A DNA stretch of 64,000 bases from Pohlia nutans (GCA_022496805.1 CM040093.1:12242713-12306712), one strand, 5' to 3'. Positions 36,250-49,370 are shown, counted from the first letter of the stretch. Program-made: numbers and translations. Notes: generated from the letters alone by a model not told the origin.

Positions 36250-39200
36250 GGACTTAATTGCTTCCACCTCCCCTTTTGTGTATATTTGTTTTTGTTTATT
36301 TTGTTCGTAGTGGTTGGTTATTTTCTATTCTTCTTTTATGTAGTATAATTGGTCCGGCATGGTGTATAGCAATGGTGTTTGTTTCTTTGAATGTGTGTTT
36401 AATGGAGGTTTCTAGTAGTTTAAATTTTGTTTCAAAGAGTTTCATTGAAGGAGCATGCGTTGTTCCTCTTGCTGGTGTCGTAATGACTATAAATGGGTCT
36501 ACTATTCAGCCTTGGTTTGTAATGCTATTAGTTAATGGTTGGTATTTTTAGATTTTGTTGCCTATTGCTTCTTGTGAGAATCCGTCGTTACAGTATGTAA
36601 ATTCAATAAATTGTATTATGAGGTTGTCTTTTGGGTTTGTTGGTGGATCATTGTTGTAAGGAAGCCCTTTGACACATTAAATATCTGGTTTAAATATAGC
36701 GTTGCAATGGTATCTTTGGTATCCACATGTGCAAGATAGGAGCTATGGAGGTACAACATTTTCTTGTGGATTATTGTTTAATGTCCCTACATTCATGAAG
36801 ATGTAACATTTAGATTTTTATGATGATAGGATTAGCTTTCTTAATTTCCACACTGCTTAGTTATGTCTTTTAACTCTAATGGTGTGTATGTGATGATGGT
36901 TACATTTTAAGAGTACGTGTAGCCATGTGTTTGCGTCTGTGGAGTTGCAAATGGAGCATGTGATTGATGAGAATCTTTCCCTACCAAAGAATAGTTTTTT
37001 TTTCTAGCATTTCCCATGTATTGGCCAGTACGAAATTTCAAAAGGCTTTTTTTTGTGAGTTTATAATTGCGGGGTTGAACCAAAATGCATTAGATAATTC
37101 ATTATCTATATCCGGGTTCATTGTCCATTTTGTTAATGTTGAAAAAACGTATTGCCATTAGTTCTAAATTGATTTCACGGTCGTATTTGGTTATGTATGT
37201 TTCAAGACATTTGACAAGGTCTTTGTCAAGTCGTTTTCTTGGTCCGGGCCATATGTCTTTTTGGAAGTAATATGGGGTAGTATGTGCAAATTCATATGTT
37301 TTTGTAGCAAAGTAATATTTCATTTTGGCGCCATCTTTTGCAAGTTTGTTTGCTTTGTTCGTTACTGTCAATGTTGGCATGTGCTTTAACTTTATAGAAT
37401 GTGCTGGGTTGTGTACAAGTTTTTAGCATTTCTACCATGGATGTTCATATATTTTTGTCTGTATGGTTGTTGTGTAGGGTTGGGTGTTTAAGTTGTGTAT
37501 TGAGGTTGAATAGACAATTGAGGCAGTCAGTAAATATATGTGCAGGTTTGTTTGGGTATTTAGTAGTAATTAGTCTAAGTGTTTTATGTATAGCCATTGG
37601 GTTGGCTTTGAAACTGGTTTGTAGGCTAGGTAGTCGTTTTGATATTTGTACTTTTGCTTTTGTTGGATTGTATATTCCATAGCCATCTTTTTCCTTTTTC
37701 CAATGTCTATCAACATCTTGATCACGAGGTTTGAACGATCAATCAGTATAGTAGCTATGTTGTGGTTGGAATTTTAGAGTAGTGTTTATTTCAAAGTTTG
37801 GTAGTGGTGGTATATATTTGTGGTGGTCGGGTTGATGTGAGGCGGATATATGAGTTTATTTCATTTATTGTTTTTATTAACCCCTAAAATTCCTTGACCG
37901 TATTTTCACAAAAAACCATGAAAAACGCAGCATTTGGAAGTTGCAGAAGAAATCATATGTTTTTTATTTTTTTCATCATTTAACCGTAAGATCTAATACC
38001 CAACTTGAATTTTCATGTGAGCACAAAATTTGAGAGCAAAATGACCATTAGATTCTTAGATTATAAGGATCAAAGTTGCAAAAGAAGATTTTTTGGGGTT
38101 CAATCCGGTGACAAATTTGAACTTTAGAAATTAATATCTTTTTTTAGAATGGGTTAGAAATTCATTGAATGGCAAGGCCATGTTAACAATTGAGTTAAGT
38201 CTTCAAATTTAAAATCTTGTAAGAAAAAAGCTCATATTAATTTTTTCATAAAACAATTACTAGAAGTGGGTACAAAGTGAAAGGAAAAAGAAAATCATTA
38301 ATAAGTTTGACATGGAATTGTAAAATGTCAATCTTAACGGTGAGAATGTTGTACTTGGAAATCTTCACCTAGTGCCTTTTATTTCATTAAAAAATATTGA
38401 AAATTGAGTTTAGAAATGAGCTTCAAAGTTTTTTTTGTCCAAACTGCCCAAAAAACAGATCTCCTCATAACTTTTATCCCATTGCTCAAAATGGGTAGAT
38501 TTAAAGCTTCATTTGTAGATAAAGATCAACCAATCATGAATCAAAAAAGAAATTTTGAAAAAGAGTAAAAAATTAAAAAAATCTTGCTGCCCGATCTCGC
38601 TTTAAAAACTTCAAATGCTTATAACTTTTGCAATACTTATTGGAATGACATGAAACAAAGTGCAACATTTAGAGTGTAGTTTTTGGAAGCCACACTGAAA
38701 TTTTCATTGAAAAATTTAAAAATATGAGGTCCCTGGAGGCTGCCCAAAAAGTGGAACGACCAGAATATGGTCACTCAGAATTTTAGGGGTTAACCGGTGT
38801 ATCGGGAGGAGTGCGTTGGGCAGTTTGTATGTGATAGTGTGATATTTGTAGGTTTTTTACTATTGTTTTGATCATGTCTATTTGGTTCAGTTGGGTGTGT
38901 CAATGTTGTGGTCTTGGTGGTGAATGCAAAAAACGTGTATTGCGAATGATTCTTTCTGTGGTTTGTGAAGTTCTAGGGGGATTGTTGGTTTTTTGTATGT
39001 GATAGTGTCTACAGCAAAGTGGGTAAACATATGTGTGTCTGGGAATGGTCCAATTTGTGGAAAGAAGTTTTGGTACCAATTAATGTTTGTTATTACTAGT
39101 ATAGTGATGGTGTTTGGATCATTTTTGAATGCCAATCATGCCCAATGTATTTCTTGTTGGGACATTTTTTCATTATGTAGGTGGGCATAACCGACCCCTT

Positions 39201-42200
39201 TCCATTTGTATTGGAGGGCGGTACTGAGTGACCAAATTTTTTTGTCACTTCCGAATGGGGAGAAGAATTGTGAAATTTGTGTGGAACATGTTACTAGTGA
39301 GGAGAAGTACGAGTGGGTGATGTTAAAAGTTGTTGTAATGGATTCAAAGATGTTAGTTGTTAGAGTATGTTATGATACTTTTAGTGGGTCTTTTATGGGG
39401 ATTTTATAGTTATATTTTTGATAAAGCCATACTATCTCCGTTTCAAATGATTGCGTGGGTGGTACTAGGCTGTGTGAGCTATATATTGCTTTGTTGTATT
39501 GTTGGCATAACCATTTTAATTTGGTGGTTGGTATAGTGATAAGGTGTCTTCCAGTGTCTTCAAATATGTGGATACATTCATTTTGTATTTGTATAGCAAC
39601 ACTATTTGTAATGATGTCTTTTTCCGGGTTGCATTATTTTATGGATATATGTGTGAGTGGGATTGTTGTGGGTGGAGGAATGAATCTTGCATCTCTAGTT
39701 TGTATAGTGAAGAAATGTGTATTAATAATATTTTTATAATGTCTCTGTTGTAACTTTGTGTGGTATTCTATTAGTAAAGTAGTGTTGTGTTCAATTACTG
39801 TTGGTTGGTTGAGAGGGAAGAGTTCTCGTTGTGGCATCCATTTGTTTCATGTTATGTTGTTTTGAAGTGTCCATTGGCATAGGTATGTGTTGTATTTCTT
39901 TGTTATTTTACAATTGTTTTTTTAATTTATTTGGTTTGTGGTCTAGTATTATGTGTATGGGAAATCTTAGTGGGTTGTTTTTAATATTTGGAGGTGGGTT
40001 TGGTTGGTTTGGTTGGTGTGGTTGTTGTGGAACTGGCGGGTGCAATGGGATATCTGGTGTTCTTGGTAGTAGGTCTCACTTGTCTAAAATATATCTTGCT
40101 TCAAGTGTACGGGCTAGTGGCTGTCTATTGCATTGGTTTGGGCAATTTGGTGTACAGCTTGGATAACAAAAAAGTTGTTCTGCTATGTTTAATGCACCTT
40201 TTTCTAATTTGGTTGGGGTATTATAGTATATTTTGAAGTCTTTTGGTGACATGAGGTTTGTGCCATTGGGGAGGGTGATGTGTTTTATTTTGTATATGTT
40301 GTGTATTAGTAGTTTGTGTAGTAGTGTAAGTGATAGTTTGAGGTTGAGATGTAGTAGTTCAACTGTAGCTCGTGCCCGCCATTCTAATTCTAATTCCATC
40401 ATATGGAGTTGGAATTTTTTATTTGTACTTTTGAGGTGGACTCCCGCAACCCTTTTTAAGAGGAATAGTGTCTGTGGTTAGTGATCGGACGCAATCATGG
40501 TGTTTTATTCTTGGGATGTCTTCCGTGCCTTCATGTTTAGCTAGAATGTGGTGTATGAGTCGTCTGTATATTATTCCTAGTCTTCCGGGGTCATTAAATG
40601 CGTTTCTAAGTTGTTCACCAATGCACCGCAAGTATGCATTTTTTTAATGAGAATACCTCAAGTCCAAATAGTTAGTGTAGTAGTTGTGTTATTACATTTG
40701 CTGTACATTTGGGTGAACTGCATATTATTTTTTGGATTCCTATGATTTTTTTGTCAAGTTTTTTAATACTTGGTAGAGAATACGGGACTGTATAAAAGCT
40801 ATATGCAATACCAGCTTTGATGACCATATCTATCATCCTAATTTTTGTTTGATTGTTGTTGGGCAGTTTGTAAGTTGTTTGCATTGGTCTACTACTTTAT
40901 TTGTGGTAACGTGTGATTATAGTTTCCATTTTAGTGAAGGTACTAGTTGTATGCCCAAGTATACGTATGGTTCGTTTTGGTGTAGGACGGGTATCTGTTG
41001 GTTTTTGGAAGATATATTTGGTTTTGAATTTGGGTTTTGAAAGTTTCTGGTTTTGTCTTAGATTTATTGGAGCATCCTGTAATGGCACATTTTTGTACTT
41101 CCAAATCCATTCCAGGCCCATTCACAATATTTATCTAGTTTGTCTAATTGGTTTTGCAATGATTGGAGGTTATTTGCTATGGTTGCTAAGTCATTTACGT
41201 ATGCTGTAGAGCTAATGGTTAGTTTGCATGTACCAAATGTATATTCATTTTTCCCCTTTTGTAGATAACGAAGTAGTAGTTCTAGAAATATTAGAAATAG
41301 ATACAGGCTTAGTATGTCCTTGTATGGTGCCTCTTTGAATTGGTATTGGTTTTTTTCTTCCAAAATGTTCACCAACAAATATGGTAGTGGAATGTGAATA
41401 TATATTTCCAACTAGTTTTACTGCATCTTCAAGGTAACCCAAGTCTTTCATTATGGTTAGAAATCTTGCATGGTTGAGGGAACCGAATGCGTTTTTGAAG
41501 TCTATGTATAATAGTTAGATGTTTTGGTTTGTGATTTTTGCGTCTTTTAGGGCTACTATAAGGAGTTGGAGTTGCTTGGATGTGCTTCTTTCTGCTCTGA
41601 ATCCTTCTTGGCTGTCGTGTAGTATTTGGTGCTTTCTGCCATATGATGAGAGTAATAATGTTAGAGTACTAGTAAATAATTTTTAAATTGTGTTTGCGAG
41701 TGCGATGGGTTTATGGTTTGGTAATAGTGATGATCCTCTTTTTGTATAGAAGTATAGTTACGTTTATTTTTCATGATGCTGGAATTTGTTTTCATTTGTA
41801 GCAATGGGTAAAAAATAGGAATAATAATTTATAAAAGCTTTCAAGCATATTTTTTAGGATTGAGTTTGGAATTTTGTCTGGACCGGGTGTTATATTGTTG
41901 GTTAAGTGATTTAGGCACATGTCATATGTTTCCTCATCGAAGTATTCATGTAATAAAGTTTGTAGGTTTTCTCTTTTATCTATGACAAATCCATCTAGTT
42001 CATGCTATAGGTATTGTCCGACTCCACAAGTACAATGTAGTGGGTGTTTGGGTTGATAGTAGCATATTAGGACTGTGGGTCTGTTACTAATTGATTGTTG
42101 AATATGTGTTTTGTTTGCTATGTCTTCTGGACTAGTTACTATATTATTGTTTTTTTCCATCATGCAATCTAATGGTGGTGTTTCTTGATTCTTAAAGACT

Positions 42201-42440
42201 TTTTTTATTTACTTTAAAAAAAAAAATCGTATAGTTGTCTATATTTTGATATGGCTTTTTTAACATGGCCGTGGATGTATTTTGTAGTAATTTTATGGGC
42301 TTGTATGTTTGCGGTTTTGACTAGTTCTGCTAAAGTTTTAATCCATTCTTGTAGGTTTGGTTCTTGGTCTGGAGGTGGTAGAATGATTATATGGCTATGA
42401 TTTTTTAATTCTTCTATTATTGGGTGTGTTGTCCAACTTT
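36250..42440 (-). pseudogene. Decayed non-LTR retrotransposon (LINE) with reverse transcriptase and RNase H remnants
   Basis: Fragments in all three minus frames line up in LINE order from high to low coordinates. First comes a DFKNAFGSLNHA-type motif near 41480 and IPIQRGTIQG near 41340. Next are LFLIFLELLLRYLQ and AYVNDLATIANNL near 41200, a YADD box with V and N at the variable positions. An RNase H-like C-terminus (NKANKLAKDGAK) lies near 37350. Every frame is broken by stops and shifts, so it is dead. The TTAA element at 37877-38793 is inserted in it. The strand bias (coding strand A/C-rich, plus strand G/T-rich) is visible across the whole segment. I could not place the 5' end or an endonuclease domain. 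The clade is uncertain. Confidence 0.7.
37877..38793. mobile_element. TTAA miniature element P, inserted in the LINE
   Basis: Left TTAACCCCTAAAATTCC, right GAATTTTAGGGGTTAA (16 bp including TTAA, one mismatch), 917 bp. The second block TTGACCGTATTTTC faces GAATATGGTCACTC, extending the terminal complementarity. Its AT-rich interior is clearly different from the G/T-rich plus strand of the LINE around it. Confidence 0.85.
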
Positions 42441-42617
42441 TACATCAAATGGATTCCAAGTTCTCCTACAACAACTTTGCACCCTTAAAAAAAATTATAA
42501 CTAATTAATTGTGTAGCTCTAATTTCCACAACTTGCTTACTATGATCTTCCATGCATTATAATTGCTCTTTATTTTCTATTGTACACCATTGATACCAAA
42601 GAGTTTATTAGGACCAT

Positions 42618-43245
42618 TTAACCCCTAAAGGGTGAAAGCAAGAAAAACTGTACCAAAAAGTTAGTCTGCTATACTAAAATCATAATTGTTTTGGTCAAAG
42701 GCCATAAATTTATATCAAAATATATTGTATTTTGGTTTTAATTTCATAAAGCCTTCTAGAGTTCTTATAGGTACTTGAACCCAAATTTTCAGAACAAAAT
42801 TTTCAAATTTTATACAAAAAGTAGTGTTTGAAAATGAATGCCGAAATCCAATCTCGGTTGCAAAATTGATGGCTTTAAATACACTCAACATAAATATAAT
42901 TTTTATGAACTTTGAGATAATGATAGAATTGAGGTCCTTGTCCAAAAAGAAAGTAGAAAAAAATATGTTTTGATATACATTTTTCTTGTTTTATATCAAC
43001 TTTGTTGATTGTTCGTAACTACTTTTTCAATTTTGGCCACTTCTACGTCAATAAAAAATTTATAACTACTTATTGAAGATCATTTTCTCAAAAAAAATTT
43101 GGTAGACTTTATAAAACAATAGGTGTTTTATTTTATTGTTATTTAATTTTTTACGAAATTCAAATTTATAATGTATTTTTGAACCCTGCATTGTTGAATG
43201 GTCATAACAGTTAGAGGTGGTACACTTTTTTGTGCTTTCACCCTA
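42618..43245. mobile_element. TTAA miniature element N (right end decayed)
   Basis: Left TTAACCCCTAAAGGGTGAAA. A complementary TGCTTTCACCCTAAGCACTC lies near 43220-43245, without an intact closing TTAA. Confidence 0.5.
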
Positions 43246-43433
43246 AGCACTCTAAAGTCCATATTTTGAATTATGAAGTAAGTGATTTGGGGTGAAGTTT
43301 TGTCCAAATAACTTCTTAATCATCCAAAGTAATGATTGAATCCTCCAAAGAAACTTTCTTTTTAGGCCAAAAAAATATGTTTGTACAAAGATATAAGCAA
43401 AAATATGCAAAATTTTCAAAAAGGATTTCAGCA

Positions 43434-43971
43434 TTAACCCCTAAAGCTCCTCATATGTTTTGTTAAAGTCAAAGCATTACAATTTGCATACTTGAAATAT
43501 CACATTGTATGATTTATAATTTTTCATAGATAGTCATCAACACTATGGAGGTATGACAAAAATTTCAATGTGATTGGAAGATACTTAAAATATTTACAAA
43601 ATTTATCTTGTAAACAAGATAAAAATTCGAAATAAATATATTTTTGTCAAATTTAATATCAAAACTTATATTTAAAGAAGATAAAAGTTATGTTTATAAG
43701 TAGTAAAAAAAAATGACAGTGAAGAAATTAAAAGAGATGGATGATTGGAGCATCTTTAAAAAGCCCTTTGTATTTTGAACACTCAAATTCTAGATTTCTC
43801 AACAGTGTAAAATCTACAAATGAAGTCTATTCTCCTAATTTAAACATGTACTATACTTAACTTAAAACATTTAATGACAACACCAACTCCAATAAAGCTA
43901 AAACACTTGATTTTTTAGGCGTTTGACCAAAAATCAAGCATAATATAGTTGATTGGGCACTTAGGGGTTAA
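43434..43971. mobile_element. TTAA miniature element M
   Basis: Left TTAACCCCTAAAGCTCC, right GGGCACTTAGGGGTTAA, 538 bp. The TTAA at its right border is followed by CACTTTAGTGCCTAGGG, which looks like the start of another, truncated element. Confidence 0.65.
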
Positions 43972-44364
43972 CACTTTAGTGCCTAGGGTGGCACTAAGTG
44001 GTCACTGGGACACCGGAAACGCAAATGCTTTAAAATCAATGAATCATCTGAATCATGTGTCTAAAGTTCAAATGTGCAACTTTTTATCCTGCATATGATG
44101 CCAAAATTTTTTGAATCGCACCTTTGTAGATATCCAAATACGCTTGTATAAAACCCCATATACGTTCTATACGTACACTTTGCCATGAAAGAATCCCTTC
44201 CAATGTATAAAGATGAGCCGCAGTGGATGTACGTTTTCCAATTGAAACTTGCCTAAACCTTGGTGGAGCTGGTGGATGACTAGAGAGATGCAACAAGCGT
44301 CAACACAAAGATAAGGAAGGAAACGGAAAGAAATGGGGCGGTAGTCGTACGGGACTATAGCAAT

Positions 44365-44597
44365 TTAACCCCTAAAAGGCTAATGGGGATAGTAGATACG
44401 TTGGCGTATATTTGACATTTGTTGTGAATAGAAAGTTCCAAATTGAGACCCCAATAGCTCATTAAAATCATGTCGACATGAATTTTAACTTCACTTTTGA
44501 TCTTAAACCTATAGGAGGTGTGGAACCATGCCAAATACAATGGAATATTGATGTATAATATTGGTCGGAAAGGGCTCTCTGGACCTTTAAGGGTTAA
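44365..44597. mobile_element. TTAA miniature element O
   Basis: Left TTAACCCCTAAAAGGC, right GGACCTTTAAGGGTTAA, 233 bp. Unique interior within this window. Confidence 0.65.
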
Positions 44598-45781
44598 GTA
44601 TTTTGCAGTATTTCTAAAATTCCACATTGATGTAGTCGAACTTTTTTGGGTTTCTGTGTGCATCTCACTGCAGGGGTGTGCTGCATATAATCTGATCATA
44701 CTTCAGCTGGATATGCAAGCACAATTTTGATGTATTCTCACAGCCCGTGAACCCTATACCGGAGTGTGGTTTCTGTTTCAAAATTCATCAAAAATTGTGG
44801 GATTGTCAAGAGTACAAGATGTGTAATCACTGAACTGAAATTTAAAAAATTATGAAATGATTTAGAGGTCGCCGTGTGGTGCTGAAATTACCACCCCCAA
44901 AATCGAACCAACCAGAACAGAACCGAAATATACGGTACCATCTAGACGTATATTCTACAAATCCATGAGGGCGATTCAATTTTGTTTTTCTCACACAAGT
45001 TGACAGCGGAGTGGTTTACAATTCTATACAGTTGGATCTGTGCAACGTTTCACTTACACGATGAGGAAGATCGAAACAAAAAAGCCTGCAAACGACCCCA
45101 GCATCTGGAAACGGTAAAGGGTTTTAGGGTTAAAGTGAAATTATCTTACCATCTCACATACTCTTAACATTGACAACTCAACCTTATGAGACCAAAATGT
45201 TCAGATTATCAGAACGTGCATGGATATGTCAGATTAGGCAGCCATCACAAAGCAAAAGATGCTGATCAAAATGAAGCAAATGAAGTTGTTTACATGGTAA
45301 AATATACTTGAAAGTGAGCTTCGGAACAAAGCAAGCACACGAGACAGAGGCACAATTGTGCAGTTGTTTGGTGGTCGGCTAGTTGCAGAGCTCAATGCCT
45401 TTTGCAAACATAACTTGAACCTCCCACCGATTCTAAACAACTGACACTACTACTACTACTGCAGAGGGTTCATTCCAAAGTGGAAAATGAGGAACTCCTA
45501 AATGATCTGCATAACCTAAACGTTTTTTCAGGTCTCTATACACAGTCTTTTCTCAATTCTAGCTTATTCACCTCATGACGAACCTCAACTGCCAACACAT
45601 TAAAAAGAACAGCGAAGAAGAAGGTTCGAAAACTAACCACTCTGGATTTTTTCTGTTTGACTAATCAACATCCAATGTTGACGCAGTTGAACGCCACGGT
45701 TGGTTCAGTCTGTTGATCTAGAACAAGCTAATAAGGACTGCACAAAGAAATAAAGTAGCTCCAGAGAAAAAAAAAAATCAA
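44598..45781. other. Phytolongin 3' flank
   Basis: Lies downstream of the minus-strand stop at 45782. The part nearest the stop is less AT-rich and probably holds the 3' UTR. No polyadenylation site can be assigned with confidence, and no other gene is seen. Confidence 0.45.
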
Positions 45782-47306
45782 TCAATTTTTTACACAGGAA
45801 AAGCCCCGGCAGATGCCCAGCCAGATAGCGAATAGAACGCAGCACACCACGAGGTCCAGAATCAGCACACGCTTCACATTGCGCCACCACATTTTGGAGG
45901 CCATGTGCCGGGCATTACACCTCTTCCTCGCCATGCCATTTTCCATGTCGGAGGAACTGTTTCCACCCTCGTTATACTTGAGCGACTTTCCACTATTTGT
46001 CATCATAATCTCCTTCACCTTCGTCGCCTGGGCAGCAGCATCAATCCTCCAGTCATCAGTATCATCTCTTGTTATAATGCGGCCAAGGATTCATAGTTTT
46101 AATATGACAAATTCAATCGACCATATTGTGAAAAATATAATTCAGATAGGACCGGATTTTGTATCACTGGAATCAATGAAGAACAAAAGAAAAATAAGTT
46201 TGAATAAAAGGAAGTCTACATAGGACCTATTCAAAACTGCCATAAAAAAACTTGAGGCCCAATTTGGGCTTCTAGTCCTTTTACGGGTTCATGAATGAAA
46301 CATTCTCAGGGACGCGTGCTGCCTGCTCAGGTGACACCCACCCCCTGCAAATGAATACCTCTAGTATATATTCTCTCCAGAGAACATACAGTGAGTGTCA
46401 CCTGAGCAACACTCGACCCCATTCTCATTACTGAGTTTTTTGAATCCTAGTATGAAACTCTGCCAACCATAAGCTTAAAAGAAATGCAAGAGTTAAACCT
46501 TCCATCACATATCCGATTTAAGGGAAGGAAAAGAAACAGTAAAGACCACAACTGCACAGAAGCTAGTACAAGGGCCTAGATCCGTTAATGAATGACGAGT
46601 GCTACTGATCAGGTGACACCATCCCCTGAAATGTACACCTCTGGTAAATGCCTTCTCTCCTCAACACGAAGCTGAAAATTAATGCAAGAACTAAACCTTC
46701 CATGACATCTATACTGGGGGAAAAATCGATAAAGAAAGGAGATGAGTAGAGTAATTGCATTACCTGCTCGTCTTTCTTCAATTTTTTATCCGCCTTGCTG
46801 TTGCCATTCGCATGGGCATGGTGAGAAGGGCTACCAGTCTGGGACGGAGACGGACTCAAAGCCGTGTGATCTTTAGAATCCGAATGCACATCCAAATCAT
46901 CCAAGTCGACTTCCTTCTGCGGCACGCCGATCAACGGTTTCACCAAATGTTTAAAAACACCTGAGAAATCACTCGCCATGGCATTCCGCTCCAATCTTGA
47001 GCCATCCAACCCTCTCGAGCGCAGCATGAGCTGAAACTCGTCCCTTACACGCTCCAAGAATCCAAACCCCTTGAGCTTCCCCAACGCCTCGTCCACAATC
47101 GCCGTGTATGTGAAGGAGTCTTCCATGAGAAAAATAAACATACGCTGCTTGATCGTGTACGTAAACCGGTTGTGGAAATCCGGCACTTTCTCCAGACATT
47201 CCACGGCTACATCCGCCAGATCCTCCTTCGTTTGGTGCTCCGCTAACACCACGGTATTGCCGCGCACCACGGAAGCATAATACACAAGATTCATCATCGA
47301 CGCCAT
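45782..47306 (-). CDS. Phytolongin (longin-domain, non-SNARE membrane protein), Phyl1-like
   Basis: Predicted exons on the minus strand are 47306-46764 and 46027-45782. The donor is GAGCAG|GTAATG and the acceptor TGCTGCTGCCCAG|GCG; both are phase 0, giving 262 residues. Residues 1-125 are an R-SNARE-type longin domain (start MASMMNLVYYASVVRGNTVV, later MEDSFTYTAIVDEALGKLKG). A Ser/His/Asp-rich linker follows. Exon 2 has TKVKEIMMTNSGKSLK, echoing the VAMP7 VKxIMMxN region without a full SNARE motif. Then come MWWRNVKRVL and a membrane segment (LILDLVVCCVLFAIWLGI) ending ICRGFSCVKN. That C-terminus is typical of plant phytolongins, which act in secretory and endosomal membranes. The intron contains a TTAA miniature element and a diverged duplication (46308-46510 versus 46594-46715). 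A short extra exon cannot be excluded. Confidence 0.85.
46072..46290. mobile_element. TTAA miniature element, family K copy 3, in the phytolongin intron
   Basis: The interior matches the copies at 18483 and 22078 (CCAAGGATTCATAGTTTTAA, then TTCAATCGACCATATTGTG). Both termini are decayed (left TTATAATGCGG, right CCTTTTACGGGTTC). Its edge is about 45 bp from the predicted acceptor of exon 2. Confidence 0.7.
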
Positions 47307-47721
47307 CGCTCACTCTCTACAATTGCCAATCCCTCTTTCCAAATAAAAAATGAAAACCCTAACCTACACTAATCATCCAGTACCGACGCCCAAACCTCAA
47401 ACAGTCGGTAAATGCAATACTGCTCCATACCGCCAAACCCTAACTGACCTTCCTCCCATTCTCGAACACCATTTGTTAATACCGACTAAGGAGATGAATC
47501 TTAAACGGCCAAACTGATGATGAACTTACAAAACGCATATGGTACGACGTAAGGAAAGAAAACCCTCAGTCAAGAAAGGAGGAGCATGGGAAAGGGAAAA
47601 TGAGGGCACCAGCTGACCTACTGGAAGGTGGCACCTACCCGACAATGGACTAAGAAGGTGAACTGTTTGCAGCTGGGCCCGGGGAGCACATTCCTTTGAC
47701 TTGTGGTTTGCAAACGCTAAC
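47307..47721 (-). promoter_or_regulatory. Phytolongin 5' UTR and proximal promoter region
   Basis: The 415 bp between the start codon and the large piggyBac element are of higher GC than the surroundings. No confident TATA box or other named motif was found. The original upstream region may continue beyond the insertion at 56848. Confidence 0.4.
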
Positions 47722-48742
47722 TTAACCCCTAAACGTCCTCACCCTTCTCCACTGCCATCATTGGACAAATTTTGGTGTTTAGTTCATTCCATTATCATAT
47801 TCAAATTGGATCTAATTTGTTGTGATGAACCGTAAGATCTTCAAGATTTCTACCTCAGTTGTGCAATGAAACAGTCGGCACCCGAAATGGAAAGATGAGC
47901 ACTGAGATCTTAGGCTTTGACCTCTCAATTTCTTGAGTTGACTTTGGCGGGCAGTTGCTCTTCTTTCTAGTGATTGTTGATTTTTGGATGGATAATGACA
48001 AGGTGATATTTCGGAAAAATCAGTGTTTGCAAGTACAAGTAGTACAAGGTTTGGTAAAATTTAGTGGAATAGACAAAACCCTTGCAAAAATTATCTGGAG
48101 AGTTTGCAATGTGACACACTTTTGGCTGAGAACTTGGTAAGAGCAGCCCGAAAACACTGGGCAGCTGAAATGAATCGGACAGAGATTCGGCTCACAGATG
48201 AAGAATGAAGAATAAGAATATTGTTCAGCGGTCTGACACGTCAAGCCCAAAACACAAATTCGTGAATTCTTTTGCCCAACGGGCTGGCTTTGACAAAGAA
48301 GTTCGTTGACCATCACAAGAGAGTAGGACTCCTGTCAGTAGCCGCTCACCCTGGACACTGAGGATCTATGAAGGCGATTTCCAACCTCCGTTGCTGTCAC
48401 CGATTGTTTGAATGGGCTCTTCCAAACTGGTGCTGATGACGCGAGCCGTTGAGGCGAAGATCTAATACCAACACTGTACATTCGAGCTGCTCTCGTAGAA
48501 GGTGGCTCTGATTGCTCATTCGGAAAAAATTATTGTACAGAAAAGTGCAGCAACCATCTAGGTTAAACGAGCCACATTTTCACTCTACTGTGAGCAACAA
48601 CGAAAACTTGCATCAAAACTCATTACTCGTCGTCAGATCAGACAGAGATCAACCAAATAGAGTGGTACCGAGAAAAAGCATTCATGAAACTGAGAGTCTC
48701 TTCGTCATACTGTTCTATGTCTAAGCACTAGTCCAAAAGAAC

Positions 48743-49186
48743 ATGAATCGTTCTAGATCCCAGTCTGAATCCACTCGAGCTACGCACTCCACGGGAGAAA
48801 CGGACCACGTATCGAGAGCTGCAAACCATCATCATATTCAGGAGCTAACGAAATCTAGCAGCCCATTGAATCGCAGCATTTCGAAATCCCTGCACTGTCA
48901 ACTATCTCCGAAAAGAAGCCGCTCCGTGCTATCCACCAGGCCACACAAGAAGAATGCTGGCTTGCAACGGACGCCCAAACACACGTTGTCGACGCAACCA
49001 CGTTCTAATACTCCCGACCGCGGCGTCGGAAGCACCTACACCAAAAACCTCGCGGGCAAACTACTTCCGGAACGACCTCCCTCTCGGCGCATACTCGCCC
49101 GCCGCGCCTTCGGCAGAGTCCCAGTCGTGACTGCAGTTCCCTCCGAAATCCTAGTTGTGACTGCAGTGGATCTCCAACCTGTTTGA
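48743..49186 (+). CDS. Hypothetical basic protein inside the piggyBac element
   Basis: A 147-residue open frame, rich in Ser, Arg, Thr and His, in a block of clearly higher GC than its surroundings. I recognise no domain; the composition (SRSQSESTR, SPKRSRSVLS) suggests a disordered nucleic-acid-binding type, but that is inference. It could be an accessory gene of the transposon, a captured host exon, or a chance frame. The opposite strand is also partly open at 49005-49202, which weakens the case. Confidence 0.3.
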   Translation: MNRSRSQSESTRATHSTGETDHVSRAANHHHIQELTKSSSPLNRSISKSLHCQLSPKRSRSVLSTRPHKKNAGLQRTPKHTLSTQPRSNTPDRGVGSTYTKNLAGKLLPERPPSRRILARRAFGRVPVVTAVPSEILVVTAVDLQPV

Positions 49187-49370
49187 GGTTGGTGGGGATC
49201 ACAGGCTCTCTAAGTTGCCTTCCTGCTGAGCCGTTGCTGGTTTATAGGTAGTTGGTGGCCTTCTGGTTTTATTTTAGGAGGACAAAATTTAGTAAAAGTT
49301 GCTAGGTTGGTGTATTGCACGTAGCTGATAAAATTGGCAAGGTCTACCTAACATGCAAGGTCTACCTAAC

